Below are positions 40,978 to 49,934 of a DNA stretch of 64,000 bases, in pieces; positions within the stretch are counted from its first letter, which is position 1; every line of letters starts with the position of its first letter. The translations under genes and the position numbers were made by a program. Under the pieces are notes generated by a model that saw nothing but the letters and a program-made list of their open reading frames with translations, had not been told where the DNA came from and ran no database searches. Source of the DNA: G963675935 sp963675935 (GTDB lineage: Bacteria > Planctomycetota > Planctomycetia > Pirellulales > Thermoguttaceae); assembly GCA_963675935.2 (NCBI GenBank), contig CAXXPV010000003.1, forward strand, positions 1,054,001-1,118,000, read 5' to 3'.

Positions 40978-40982
40978 GACAA

Positions 40983-41032
40983 GGGGTCCGCAAGGGCGGT
41001 GCGGCCATGGCCGCACCGCCCTTGCGGACCCC
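40983..41032. repeat. 50-bp perfect palindrome between hsdS and RAYT remnants
   Basis: GGGGTCCGCAAGGGCGGTGC... with its exact inverse on the other side of a GGCCATGGCC centre. Its position at the end of a RAYT-like relic suggests a REP-type repeat that belonged to that transposase. Confidence 0.75.
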
Positions 41033-41064
41033 GAGAAAAGTAAAGGGGGTCGGGAGTCTTTGTT

Positions 41065-41340
41065 TCATTCCGTCGGTGATTTGTACGGCCGACCGCGAGC
41101 GCGCAGTGTGGATTGCAGGCCCAACCGCTTCGCTGTTCGCTCCTGCCACGTAGTCTCGCCAAACGGCGCGCCACGCACCACCGAACGCGGCAACGACGCC
41201 AACTCCGCTTCCGTCTGCGGGGTTTGCACATGCTGACGCCAATGGCCCGGCAGCGGCGACGGACCTTCGTTCAACAGCCCAGCCTTGTTGCCGTGAACTC
41301 GATGCCAAAGACTCGACCATCGCCACTTTTTTATCCTTGT
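41065..41340 (-). pseudogene. RAYT (REP-associated tyrosine transposase) C-terminal remnant
   Basis: About 90 residues: KKWRWSSLWHRVHGNKAGLL, then PLPGHWRQHVQTPQTEAELA, SVVRGAPFGETTWQERTAKR and LGLQSTLRARGRPYKSPTE. This is the C-terminal block of the larger RAYT group (PQTEAEL, RG.PFG..W...TA..LGL.STLR.RGRP). The HUH domain is absent, so it is dead. It is a different RAYT group from the intact gene at 12811-13434. Confidence 0.7.
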
Positions 41341-41387
41341 TGACATTGCTTTCCATGCGGGATATGGTGAGGCAAGGAGGGCGTCTT

Positions 41388-42590
41388 ATGAAATATGCAT
41401 TTCTATTCGTTGCGTTGCTGTTGGGCAGCACAGTTCATCCCGCCTTTGCTATCGTGGTGTGGTCCGAACGAGATGCAGCGGAGCTTTCAGAAGCTACGCT
41501 GGCTTGCAAGGTTAAAGTGGGAACGATCATTCAAAAAGGGCCAATGGGATCGCCTACGGGAACGGAATTCAGTACAACATGCAAGGTGATTTCGACGTTG
41601 AAAGGAAAAGTCGAGACCGGAAGCGAGTTGCAAATTACATTCCGGCGCAATTGGAACGGACCTCACCATTTTGATGAAGAATCTGTAACGGATGGTGAAG
41701 TCTATATCATAATGTTGCGAGGGAAGACTGCACCCTATGAAATGTTTGCGGCTATGAAGGCGGTGGATGCCGTGGTCGAACCGACGTTCGGGACCAAGCC
41801 GGGCGATCGACTGATGGCGGAACTGGCGGCAATGTGGAAGTCGAAAGACGAAAAGATGCGTCTCATGGCAATCAAGCAGATCGGGACCATACGCGACAGG
41901 CGGGGAAGCAAGGAAGCCGACGAGGCGGCGAGAGACAAAGACGCGAAAATGGCGAAAGCAGGCGTCATCGCCTTGTATTGCATGAAAATCCCCCCAGACG
42001 CCAAGCGGGTCATGGAATTGTTTGACGCTGAACTCCAAGACGTGTGGTATCAAGAATCCGGCATTCCGCTGAAGGACGCCAAGGGACGCTATATCCACAG
42101 CAAGGGTCCTGAGATAGAACGCGGGGTGCCTGGCTTTGACTACGCAACCTACGTGCGAGAGGGAATCAAATTGGATTGGGTGCGAAAAGACGACAATTCA
42201 CTCTATGTGTTTTTCGGCATTCCGTGGAAAGTGCATAGGAAACAGTGCGCACCAGAACTGATAAAACTGTTGGACCACCCAGATAAAAGGGTGCGGGGGT
42301 GGGCGATCAAGTGCCTGCGACAAATCATCGAGGCCGAAGACCGGAAGTGGTATACGGTTGCGAACACCGAAAATGAATGGCGCATCTGGTGGAAAGAAAA
42401 GGGCAACACTTTCATGGCCGAGCCGGAAACGTCGCTGGACCCCGTGAACGGGGTTGACATACCAATAGCCCACTTCCCGGCGAAAGTCGGCCTGCAACTG
42501 CTCCAGTGCCCGTTCCAAAGGATTGAAAAGGGGACATCACTGATTTTCAGCCTTTTTTATGAAGGCGATGCCTATTATGACATTACCTAA
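41388..42590 (+). CDS. exported protein with HEAT-like C-terminal repeats, altered 3' end
   Basis: 400 residues. Signal peptide MKYAFLFVALLLGSTVHPAF (cleaved near AFA). Residues 35-130 form a beta-rich domain (LACKVKVGTIIQKGPMGS), residues 160-330 helical with HEAT-like LIKLLDHPDKRVRGWAIKCL. AGGAGG lies seven bases before the ATG. The last ~25 residues (from about 42520, EKGTSLIFSLFYEGDAYYDI) are encoded by a dispersed repeat element that also precedes the second intron, so the native C-terminus has been lost or extended. Function unknown. Confidence 0.6.
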   Translation: MKYAFLFVALLLGSTVHPAFAIVVWSERDAAELSEATLACKVKVGTIIQKGPMGSPTGTEFSTTCKVISTLKGKVETGSELQITFRRNWNGPHHFDEESVTDGEVYIIMLRGKTAPYEMFAAMKAVDAVVEPTFGTKPGDRLMAELAAMWKSKDEKMRLMAIKQIGTIRDRRGSKEADEAARDKDAKMAKAGVIALYCMKIPPDAKRVMELFDAELQDVWYQESGIPLKDAKGRYIHSKGPEIERGVPGFDYATYVREGIKLDWVRKDDNSLYVFFGIPWKVHRKQCAPELIKLLDHPDKRVRGWAIKCLRQIIEAEDRKWYTVANTENEWRIWWKEKGNTFMAEPETSLDPVNGVDIPIAHFPAKVGLQLLQCPFQRIEKGTSLIFSLFYEGDAYYDIT

Positions 42591-42617
42591 TCTTCCAATA
42601 TCAGTGATGTCCCCTTT
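42520..42617. repeat. 98-bp hairpin element, target of group II intron copy 1
   Basis: Perfect 18-bp arms AAAGGGGACATCACTGAT (42527-42544) and its inverse (42600-42617). The intron starts at the next base. The same element, with four differences, is at 45509-45606 before intron copy 2. Confidence 0.75.
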
Positions 42618-44606
42618 GTGCGTCGTGAAAAGGCTGACGTTTTCAGTGGGTGCAATTCCCACCCGGCAACGAGTCGCTGCGGCCGGTAGTAATCGGAGCG
42701 ACAGTGGAGGTAACGAAACTGCCGAAGCCTTCGATGGAAAGGGTTGCCTTGGGCAACTCCGCGAGCAGGCAGGCTGTAACGCGAGTGAACGCCGAGCAGG
42801 CCTCGAAACGAACGATGTGGGAGCCGACCCGACAATGGGACGGGGAAGGCCGATGTCGCAGCTTCACGTGGAGCGACTGAAGTTGCGATCCCACCGGGGT
42901 AATGGCGATAGCATGTCTGCACAAGGAAACGTCGAGCAACACGAGAAGCCCCAGCGGTGGCGGCGCGTGACCGTCAACCGGACTTCCGCGAGGAACAGGC
43001 CGGGCCGTGTGGGGTGGCGGAGAGGTCCGTAGTACCGACGAAGCCGGGCAATGCCGGTGGAGGGAAGGGGCCTTGGTTCAAGGATAACGCAAGAAGTGGC
43101 GAGAGCTGGGAGATTGGCGATGAGCCTGACACCTCCATCAAAGGTTCAGAAGTTACAGGAAGCGTTACATGCTAAAGCGAAGGGATCGCCCGGCTATCGA
43201 TTCTATCTGCTGTACGACAAGGTGTATCGTCGAGACGTGCTGGCGTTCGCCTATCAATGCTGCTTGGCCAATGGCGGAGCGGCAGGGGTGGACGGCCAGA
43301 CGTTCGAGGACATCGAGAAGTACGGGATAGTACGATGGCTGGACGAACTGACGGAAGAACTCAAGAAGAAGACGTATCGTCCGCAACCGGTTCGGCGAGT
43401 GTACATTCCCAAGCCGGACGGGAAGCGGAGGCCGTTGGGCATTCCGACGGTCCGAGACCGCGTGGTGCAGATGGCGACCGTGTTGGTGTTGGCTCCGATC
43501 TTCGAGGCCGATCTTCAACCGGAGCAATATGCCTATCGGCCGGACCGCAGCGCCCTCGACGCCGTCGAGCAAGTCCATGCTTGGCTGAAGACGGGGCATA
43601 CGGAGGTGGTTGACGCGGATTTGAGCGGGTATTTCGACAGCATTCCGCACGCCGAGCTGATGAAATCGGTGGCCCGTCGCGTGAGCGATCGGCATCTGTT
43701 GCATCTTATCAAGATGTGGCTTGAAACACCGGTGGAAGAAGTAGACGAGCGTGGTCGGAAGCAGCGAACAACCCGCAACAAGGACGAAGGTCGGGGGACG
43801 CCGCAGGGCGCTCCGATCTCGCCGCTGTTAAGCAACCTCTACATGCGTCGATTCGTACTGGGCTGGAAATTGCTGGGGCACGAGGCTCGGCTAAAAGCCC
43901 ACATCGTCAACTACGCGGACGACTTCGTGATCTGTTGTCGCGGCACGGCCGTGAAGGCCATGAGCGTGATGCGGGAAATGATGTCGAAACTGAAGCTGAC
44001 GGTGAACGAGGCCAAGACGCGGCGTTGTCGCGTCTGGAACGAATCGTTCGACTTCCTGGGTTATACCATCGGCAAATGTCATTCGCCCGTGACGGGCCGT
44101 GCCTACATTGGTACGCGACCGTCGCGGAAGAAGATCGTCCGGGTTTGCCAGGCGATCCATGCGATGACCGGCCGAGACATGGTGTGGGCCGACGTGGAGG
44201 ATCGCATTGAGCGACTGAACCGCTTGCTGACCGGCTGGGCGAATTACTTTCGCTTGGGCCCGGTGAGCAAGGCATACGGCTTGGTCGATCAATACACCTG
44301 CCATCGGCTCCGACAGTGGTTGCGCGCGAAACACAAGCTCCATCGGGGTGCGGAGAAGTCACGATTCCCCGACCATTACCTGGAGCAGCAGTTGGGCTTG
44401 ATCCGGCTGCGTGCGAAAACGCGCACCTTTCCGTGGGCGAACACATGAATCCTTGTCCGAGAGCCGGATGCGGGAAATCCGCCCGTCCGGTTCGATGAGC
44501 GGGAGGTGGAAACGGAGCACGGCATGCGACTATTGAGACACAGCCGGGGAAACCCCGAAACAGAATATGTCGAAGCCTACCCCACCGCGCCACCTCTCGA
44601 CTCTAC
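42618..44606 (+). mobile_element. group II intron, copy 1
   Basis: 5' end GTGCGTCG fits the GUGYG start consensus. Domain V is at 44461-44493: GAGCCGGATGCGGGAAATCC with a GAAA loop and pairing TCCGGTTC. Domain VI closes with GGGAGGTGG pairing CCACCTCTC near the 3' end, placing the end at about 44606 (...CGACTCTAC). The open reading frame lies between. Length about 1989 bp. Boundaries are inferred from consensus, not from spliced RNA. Confidence 0.8.
43120..44448 (+). CDS. ltrA: group II intron reverse transcriptase/maturase, copy 1
   Basis: 442 residues. RT domains in order: YRPQPVRRVYIPKPDGKRRP (RT2), RPLGIPTVRDRVVQ, DADLSGYFDSIPH (first catalytic Asp), GTPQGAPISPLLSNLYM, and NYADDFVICC (YADD at 265-268). 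The maturase (X) domain follows with RLNRLLTGWANYFRLG. There is no HNH endonuclease domain, so it would insert at replication forks or single strands. ATG at 43120 (MSLTPPSKVQKL) with GGGAG upstream; an ATG at 43051 is possible. Confidence 0.95.
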   Translation: MSLTPPSKVQKLQEALHAKAKGSPGYRFYLLYDKVYRRDVLAFAYQCCLANGGAAGVDGQTFEDIEKYGIVRWLDELTEELKKKTYRPQPVRRVYIPKPDGKRRPLGIPTVRDRVVQMATVLVLAPIFEADLQPEQYAYRPDRSALDAVEQVHAWLKTGHTEVVDADLSGYFDSIPHAELMKSVARRVSDRHLLHLIKMWLETPVEEVDERGRKQRTTRNKDEGRGTPQGAPISPLLSNLYMRRFVLGWKLLGHEARLKAHIVNYADDFVICCRGTAVKAMSVMREMMSKLKLTVNEAKTRRCRVWNESFDFLGYTIGKCHSPVTGRAYIGTRPSRKKIVRVCQAIHAMTGRDMVWADVEDRIERLNRLLTGWANYFRLGPVSKAYGLVDQYTCHRLRQWLRAKHKLHRGAEKSRFPDHYLEQQLGLIRLRAKTRTFPWANT

Positions 44607-44797
44607 TCAGACCCCTGGAAAGGGTAAACTTGGGTTTTGGAAACGCTCCCAAGCGTACTTTTCTTGGAGACCCCGGCTCTTTCATGGTATCTGGAATAGT
44701 ACCCCGGAATAGTACGAAGATAGAAGATGACTGGTTCATTTGGATCATTGATTCCGATGGGAAGACTTTTGAATATAAATGTCCTCGTGGCAAGTAA
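44607..44797 (+). pseudogene. possible 3' part of a gene interrupted at the intron site
   Basis: The frame that leaves the intron reads VPRNSTKIEDDWFIWIIDSD then GKTFEYKCPRGK and stops; it looks protein-like but has no start of its own outside the intron. It may be the tail of a gene whose front was lost. Family unknown. Confidence 0.3.
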
Positions 44798-44801
44798 TAA
44801 A

Positions 44802-45374
44802 ATGACAATACATTTACTAAACCGACAATGTATCAGCGCTTTTATGCTGAGGATGGTTGCTTTTGCATTCGTTATAGCTTGCATTTCAGGCTGTAGGGAA
44901 AGCCCGAGCGGTGGGCCGTACAACGGCGAACATAGCGATGCGTCGCCTGCTGCTGCGAAAACCAAGGCATCGACCGATCTGGTTCCGCCGGCTTCCGGCG
45001 ACGGAAAACAATCGGAGACGACACAAGCTTCGAAAACGGAACAGCTCGAATGCTATCCCAATGCGATGAGTCATCCATCGATTGTCCAAATCTTGGCGCA
45101 TCCAGATCGATATCATGGGAGGACCGTCTTAGTTCAGGGATACCTTCGTGTCGAATTCGAGGGAACGGCCATTTATTTGTCCAAAGAAGACGCGGATTAC
45201 GGCATGACATGTAATGCTTTTTCCGTTGTCCTCAGCAAAAAGTCGGCAAAATACGACCGCAAACATGTTTTATTGGAAGGCAGGTTCGATAAGAATTGCC
45301 GGGGACATTACGGCATGTTTCAAGGCACGATAGACCACATCACTCGAGTGGTTGAATTAACGAAGTACGATTGA
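44802..45374 (+). CDS. lipoprotein of unknown function
   Basis: 190 residues from ATG 44802, or 176 from ATG 44844 (MLRMVAFAFVIACISGC). The lipobox I-S-G-C after a hydrophobic stretch predicts lipid attachment. A Ser/Ala/Lys-rich linker (40-85) is followed by a compact beta-rich domain: PSIVQILAHPDRYHGRTVLV, GYLRVEFEGTAIYLSKEDA, KHVLLEGRFDKN. That domain resembles OB-like or nucleic-acid-binding folds of unknown role. It is the only intact gene between the two intron copies. Confidence 0.65.
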   Translation: MTIHLLNRQCISAFMLRMVAFAFVIACISGCRESPSGGPYNGEHSDASPAAAKTKASTDLVPPASGDGKQSETTQASKTEQLECYPNAMSHPSIVQILAHPDRYHGRTVLVQGYLRVEFEGTAIYLSKEDADYGMTCNAFSVVLSKKSAKYDRKHVLLEGRFDKNCRGHYGMFQGTIDHITRVVELTKYD

Positions 45375-45508
45375 ATTAGTGCAATCGAATGGCGGTATCG
45401 CCAGGCTTGAAGTATCTAACCTTGCGCTACAACAGTGCCGAAGCCGGCGGCGCGGCCAGCATGTCGGTCGATTACGGGGGAGTTCCGGGGACGCAGTACC
45501 TAACTATT

Positions 45509-45606
45509 GGATTGAAAAGGGGACATCACTGTTTTTCAGCCTTTTTTTTGAAGGCGATGCCTACCATGACATTACCTAATCTTCCAATATCAGTGATGTC
45601 CCCTTT
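45509..45606. repeat. 98-bp hairpin element, target of group II intron copy 2
   Basis: Same as 42520-42617 with four base differences (one weakens the left arm). Upstream sequence beyond 45509 is unrelated to that upstream of copy 1. Confidence 0.75.
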
Positions 45607-47595
45607 GTGCGTCGTGAAAAGGCTGACGTTTTCAGTGGGTGCAATTCCCACCCGGCAACGAGTCGCTGCGGCCGGTAGTAATCGGAGCGACAGTGGAGGT
45701 AACGAAACTGCCGAAGCCTTCGATGGAAAGGGTTGCCTTGGGCAACTCCGCGAGCAGGCAGGCTGTAACGCGAGTGAACGCCGAGCAGGCCTCGAAACGA
45801 ACGATGTGGGAGCCGACCCGACAATGGGACGGGGAAGGCCGATGTCGCAGCTTCACGTGGAGCGACTGAAGTTGCGATCCCACCGGGGTAATGGCGATAG
45901 CATGTCTGCACAAGGAAACGTCGAGCAACACGAGAAGCCCCAGCGGTGGCGGCGCGTGACCGTCAACCGGACTTCCGCGAGGAACAGGCCGGGCCGTGTG
46001 GGGTGGCGGAGAGGTCCGTAGTACCGACGAAGCCGGGCAATGCCGGTGGAGGGAAGGGGCCTTGGTTCAAGGATAACGCAAGAAGTGGCGAGAGCTGGGA
46101 GATTGGCGATGAGCCTGACACCTCCATCAAAGGTTCAGAAGTTACAGGAAGCGTTACATGCTAAAGCGAAGGGATCGCCCGGCTATCGATTCTATCTGCT
46201 GTACGACAAGGTGTATCGTCGAGACGTGCTGGCGTTCGCCTATCAATGCTGCTTGGCCAATGGCGGAGCGGCAGGGGTGGACGGCCAGACGTTCGAGGAC
46301 ATCGAGAAGTACGGGATAGTACGATGGCTGGACGAACTGACGGAAGAACTCAAGAAGAAGACGTATCGTCCGCAACCGGTTCGGCGAGTGTACATTCCCA
46401 AGCCGGACGGGAAGCGGAGGCCGTTGGGCATTCCGACGGTCCGAGACCGCGTGGTGCAGATGGCGACCGTGTTGGTGTTGGCTCCGATCTTCGAGGCCGA
46501 TCTTCAACCGGAGCAATATGCCTATCGGCCGGACCGCAGCGCCCTCGACGCCGTCGAGCAAGTCCATGCTTGGCTGAAGACGGGGCATACGGAGGTGGTT
46601 GACGCGGATTTGAGCGGGTATTTCGACAGCATTCCGCACGCCGAGCTGATGAAATCGGTGGCCCGTCGCGTGAGCGATCGGCATCTGTTGCATCTTATCA
46701 AGATGTGGCTTGAAACACCGGTGGAAGAAGTAGACGAGCGTGGTCGGAAGCAGCGAACAACCCGCAACAAGGACGAAGGTCGGGGGACGCCGCAGGGCGC
46801 TCCGATCTCGCCGCTGTTAAGCAACCTCTACATGCGTCGATTCGTACTGGGCTGGAAATTGCTGGGGCACGAGGCTCGGCTAAAAGCCCACATCGTCAAC
46901 TACGCGGACGACTTCGTGATCTGTTGTCGCGGCACGGCCGTGAAGGCCATGAGCGTGATGCGGGAAATGATGTCGAAACTGAAGCTGACGGTGAACGAGG
47001 CCAAGACGCGGCGTTGTCGCGTCTGGAACGAATCGTTCGACTTCCTGGGTTATACCATCGGCAAATGTCATTCGCCCGTGACGGGCCGTGCCTACATTGG
47101 TACGCGACCGTCGCGGAAGAAGATCGTCCGGGTTTGCCAGGCGATCCATGCGATGACCGGCCGAGACATGGTGTGGGCCGACGTGGAGGATCGCATTGAG
47201 CGACTGAACCGCTTGCTGACCGGCTGGGCGAATTACTTTCGCTTGGGCCCGGTGAGCAAGGCATACGGCTTGGTCGATCAATACACCTGCCATCGGCTCC
47301 GACAGTGGTTGCGCGCGAAACACAAGCTCCATCGGGGTGCGGAGAAGTCACGATTCCCCGACCATTACCTGGAGCAGCAGTTGGGCTTGATCCGGCTGCG
47401 TGCGAAAACGCGCACCTTTCCGTGGGCGAACACATGAATCCTTGTCCGAGAGCCGGATGCGGGAAATCCGCCCGTCCGGTTCGATGAGCGGGAGGTGGAA
47501 ACGGAGCACGGCATGCGACTATTGAGACACAGCCGGGGAAACCCCGAAACAGAATATGTCGAAGCCTACCCCACCGCGCCACCTCTCGACTCTAC
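45607..47595 (+). mobile_element. group II intron, copy 2
   Basis: Same length and, wherever compared, same sequence as copy 1 (offset 2989 bp). The 3' junction differs: the end CGACTCTACTCAGACC is repeated directly after itself (47585-47618 holds the 17-bp unit TCGACTCTACTCAGACC twice). Confidence 0.8.
46109..47437 (+). CDS. ltrA: group II intron reverse transcriptase/maturase, copy 2
   Basis: 442 residues, identical in translation to the protein of copy 1, with the same YADD and maturase motifs and no endonuclease domain. Both copies look intact, so either could supply maturase for both introns. Confidence 0.95.
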   Translation: MSLTPPSKVQKLQEALHAKAKGSPGYRFYLLYDKVYRRDVLAFAYQCCLANGGAAGVDGQTFEDIEKYGIVRWLDELTEELKKKTYRPQPVRRVYIPKPDGKRRPLGIPTVRDRVVQMATVLVLAPIFEADLQPEQYAYRPDRSALDAVEQVHAWLKTGHTEVVDADLSGYFDSIPHAELMKSVARRVSDRHLLHLIKMWLETPVEEVDERGRKQRTTRNKDEGRGTPQGAPISPLLSNLYMRRFVLGWKLLGHEARLKAHIVNYADDFVICCRGTAVKAMSVMREMMSKLKLTVNEAKTRRCRVWNESFDFLGYTIGKCHSPVTGRAYIGTRPSRKKIVRVCQAIHAMTGRDMVWADVEDRIERLNRLLTGWANYFRLGPVSKAYGLVDQYTCHRLRQWLRAKHKLHRGAEKSRFPDHYLEQQLGLIRLRAKTRTFPWANT

Positions 47596-47681
47596 TCAGA
47601 CCTCGACTCTACTCAGACCTTTCATGGTATCTGGAACTCGGAACTCCTAAAAGCGGGGGTGAGAAGAGGTGAACTCCGGAA

Positions 47682-49934
47682 CTACCGCTTCGGCGCGACG
47701 AGCAGAAGTCCGCCCCGGGAGTCCACAATCTCCACGTTGTCGCGGAATTCCCGAGTGTTCAGCACACTGTATGTTGTCTTCTCCGCCATGACGGCGCAAT
47801 CGTATTTCTGCTCGCGGAAAATCCAATCGAATGTCTCTTTGCCGTTGCGGCATTGGTATAACGCGATGTATCGCGGATGGGTCAGGCCACCGTTCACCCA
47901 GTCGATATGCTGGTCCGCCATGTACAGACACGGCTCGCTGCCAAACAACAAACACCGAGAGTCCTTGCCGAACTTGGCGGCCGCGACGCGAAACAGTCGC
48001 CGCCATTGTTCCTGACGCGGAATGTCGCCGGTGGAATTTTTGTATTGCTTGGTGAACATTTCGACCATCGGATAGGGTCGGACTCGTTCAAAGCGTTCGA
48101 ATTGGGACGCGAAGTTCACGGCCAAAACGATCGCGGCGGCGGCCGTCGCCAAAACCAACGCGGTCCGCGATCGGCGCAACAGTTCCCACAGCGTCTGGAC
48201 GGTCAAGCCCAGCAGAAGCGACCCCGGCGCCATACAGCCGCAAAAAAAACGCATGTGCGGACTCGTGATCTTCCACCATAAAATCACGGAGACCAGAAAC
48301 ACGCCGAGAATCACCGCGGGAATAAGCCGTCGCTTGCGGGACAAAAAAATCAATGGCACGAAGGCCACCAACACGTAATACGAGACCCCGAATTGAAACA
48401 AGGCGTTTTCGCCGAACCGCTCGCCGTGAAACGTCAGGTCGAAAAGGCTTTGCGGCCCCAGGGGATTGTCTAATCGGATGCCCTGGAAATTGCCATTGCT
48501 GTCCATCCAAGGCGAATGAAATAGGCCGTTGAGCCAGGGGAATATCGGGTTGCCTGTCTGAACATAGTTTTGGATGAAAAACGGCGAGACAATCGCCGCG
48601 CCCGTCAATCCGCCGGCGGCGAGCCACAAAATCGGTCGCCAGGAAGCCGATTGCACGGCCCTGATGAACATGGCGATGACGAGAACCGCGGTCAGCGGCA
48701 CGGTGACTAACGCGGTTTGTTGCTTATACAAGTAACCGAACCCCGCCGCGAAAACGAACAGCAAAAGTGTTCCGCCCCGGGGTCGCCGCAGCATTTCGAG
48801 GCCGACGACCGTTGCCGCGGCGGCCACCAGCAGAGTCGGCGATTCCAAATTGACGAAACTTACGCAACCGTTCAATATCGGCGTCGAAACGGCTACCAAG
48901 GCAGTCCCGACGGCCGCGACGGCCCCCAACCGGCGCCGGGCGTAATCTTCCAACAACAAAAACGCCGCGAAGTTCATTATGAAAGACGACAGTCGAGCCG
49001 CATATTGGCCGCCCAACAAATACGCAATCGTGTAATGGGCTTGGGCAAAAACCTCCGTGTCCATCGCCCAAATAAAGCCGGGATCGAATGCGTGGCGGCC
49101 GAACATGGCCACCTGTTTTGGAAAGAACAAGTGGCGCACCTGTTCGTCATAGCCATGCCAGGGTGACATTGCGCACGGCAGAAGCATCATGGCTGACAGA
49201 GCGATGATCCATTGGCCCGGCCGCCAGCGGGTTGCGTCCGCCCGACGGGCAGTGCCGACGACGACTTCCGCAAGTGGCCGCCGCCACAAAGCGATTTCCA
49301 GCAATAGAACGCACCAGTATGCGTAATCGTAGTTGACCTTCCAGTGGAAGGCGATCCAGGCCAGATAGGCGTTGACGGCCCCGCCTAAAAACCAAGCCAG
49401 AATGAAATCGGTTAAACCGAAAGGAACAGCGAAACGGGAGGTCGCCGCCGGATCGGACGTCAAGCCGGAACAGATTGGCCCGATTTTTCCGGTGCAAGCA
49501 TGCTGCCCGTCGCCGCGCAATCGCCGGTAAATCGGAATGCCGACAGCCAGTCCGGCCGTCCATTGAACCAGCACCGCGATCAGCGCGCCGACGTGGCCGG
49601 CCAGCACGAGCATGACCGCCGGCACGAGCAAAATGGGCCAATCCTTGCGAAGGCCCTTCCAACAAAACGCGGCTGCCGCCGCCATTGCGGCGCTGAAAAA
49701 CGCCAATCGCCGAAGTGTGCAACTGGAAAGAAAGAAATACCGGCGGCCATCCCTATGAAGGGAATCCATCGTTAAGGGGTGAGCGGCGAAAGTCTCGTAA
49801 GCCGCGTAGAGGGCCAACAGCAAGAGCACCGCCGCCGCCGCCCACGCAAAGCCGGCAATTCCCATTTTGCGAGGCTTGTTCAACAGGGAGTCGAACGACC
49901 GTTCGCGATGTTGCGACGCGACGTTGTCGCTCAT
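47682..49934 (-). CDS. large polytopic membrane protein, GT39/ArnT-like glycosyltransferase
   Basis: About 750 residues with at least 11 hydrophobic segments. Extracytoplasmic loop 1 has HPLTMDSLHRDGRRYFF, and a second loop has MSPWHGYDEQVRHLFFPKQV with an acidic Y-D-E site as in dolichol-phosphate-mannose- or undecaprenyl-dependent transferases. The C-terminal 130 residues are soluble and periplasmic (HIDWVNGGLTHPRYIAL). Likely moves a sugar from a lipid carrier onto a glycan or protein outside. Its ATG overlaps the UbiA stop by four bases, so the two are co-translated. Confidence 0.65.
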   Translation of the reverse strand: MSDNVASQHRERSFDSLLNKPRKMGIAGFAWAAAAVLLLLALYAAYETFAAHPLTMDSLHRDGRRYFFLSSCTLRRLAFFSAAMAAAAAFCWKGLRKDWPILLVPAVMLVLAGHVGALIAVLVQWTAGLAVGIPIYRRLRGDGQHACTGKIGPICSGLTSDPAATSRFAVPFGLTDFILAWFLGGAVNAYLAWIAFHWKVNYDYAYWCVLLLEIALWRRPLAEVVVGTARRADATRWRPGQWIIALSAMMLLPCAMSPWHGYDEQVRHLFFPKQVAMFGRHAFDPGFIWAMDTEVFAQAHYTIAYLLGGQYAARLSSFIMNFAAFLLLEDYARRRLGAVAAVGTALVAVSTPILNGCVSFVNLESPTLLVAAAATVVGLEMLRRPRGGTLLLFVFAAGFGYLYKQQTALVTVPLTAVLVIAMFIRAVQSASWRPILWLAAGGLTGAAIVSPFFIQNYVQTGNPIFPWLNGLFHSPWMDSNGNFQGIRLDNPLGPQSLFDLTFHGERFGENALFQFGVSYYVLVAFVPLIFLSRKRRLIPAVILGVFLVSVILWWKITSPHMRFFCGCMAPGSLLLGLTVQTLWELLRRSRTALVLATAAAAIVLAVNFASQFERFERVRPYPMVEMFTKQYKNSTGDIPRQEQWRRLFRVAAAKFGKDSRCLLFGSEPCLYMADQHIDWVNGGLTHPRYIALYQCRNGKETFDWIFREQKYDCAVMAEKTTYSVLNTREFRDNVEIVDSRGGLLLVAPKR

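Noticed and set aside
42559..43175. Frames of 157, 111, 99, 76 and 72 codons inside the 5' part of each intron
   Set aside because: They lie in the structured ribozyme domains upstream of the maturase gene and repeat identically in both introns.
42520..47600. Interpretation as one simple 3-kb tandem duplication
   Set aside because: The 98-bp flanks carry four differences while the introns look identical, and sequences outside the flanks are unrelated.
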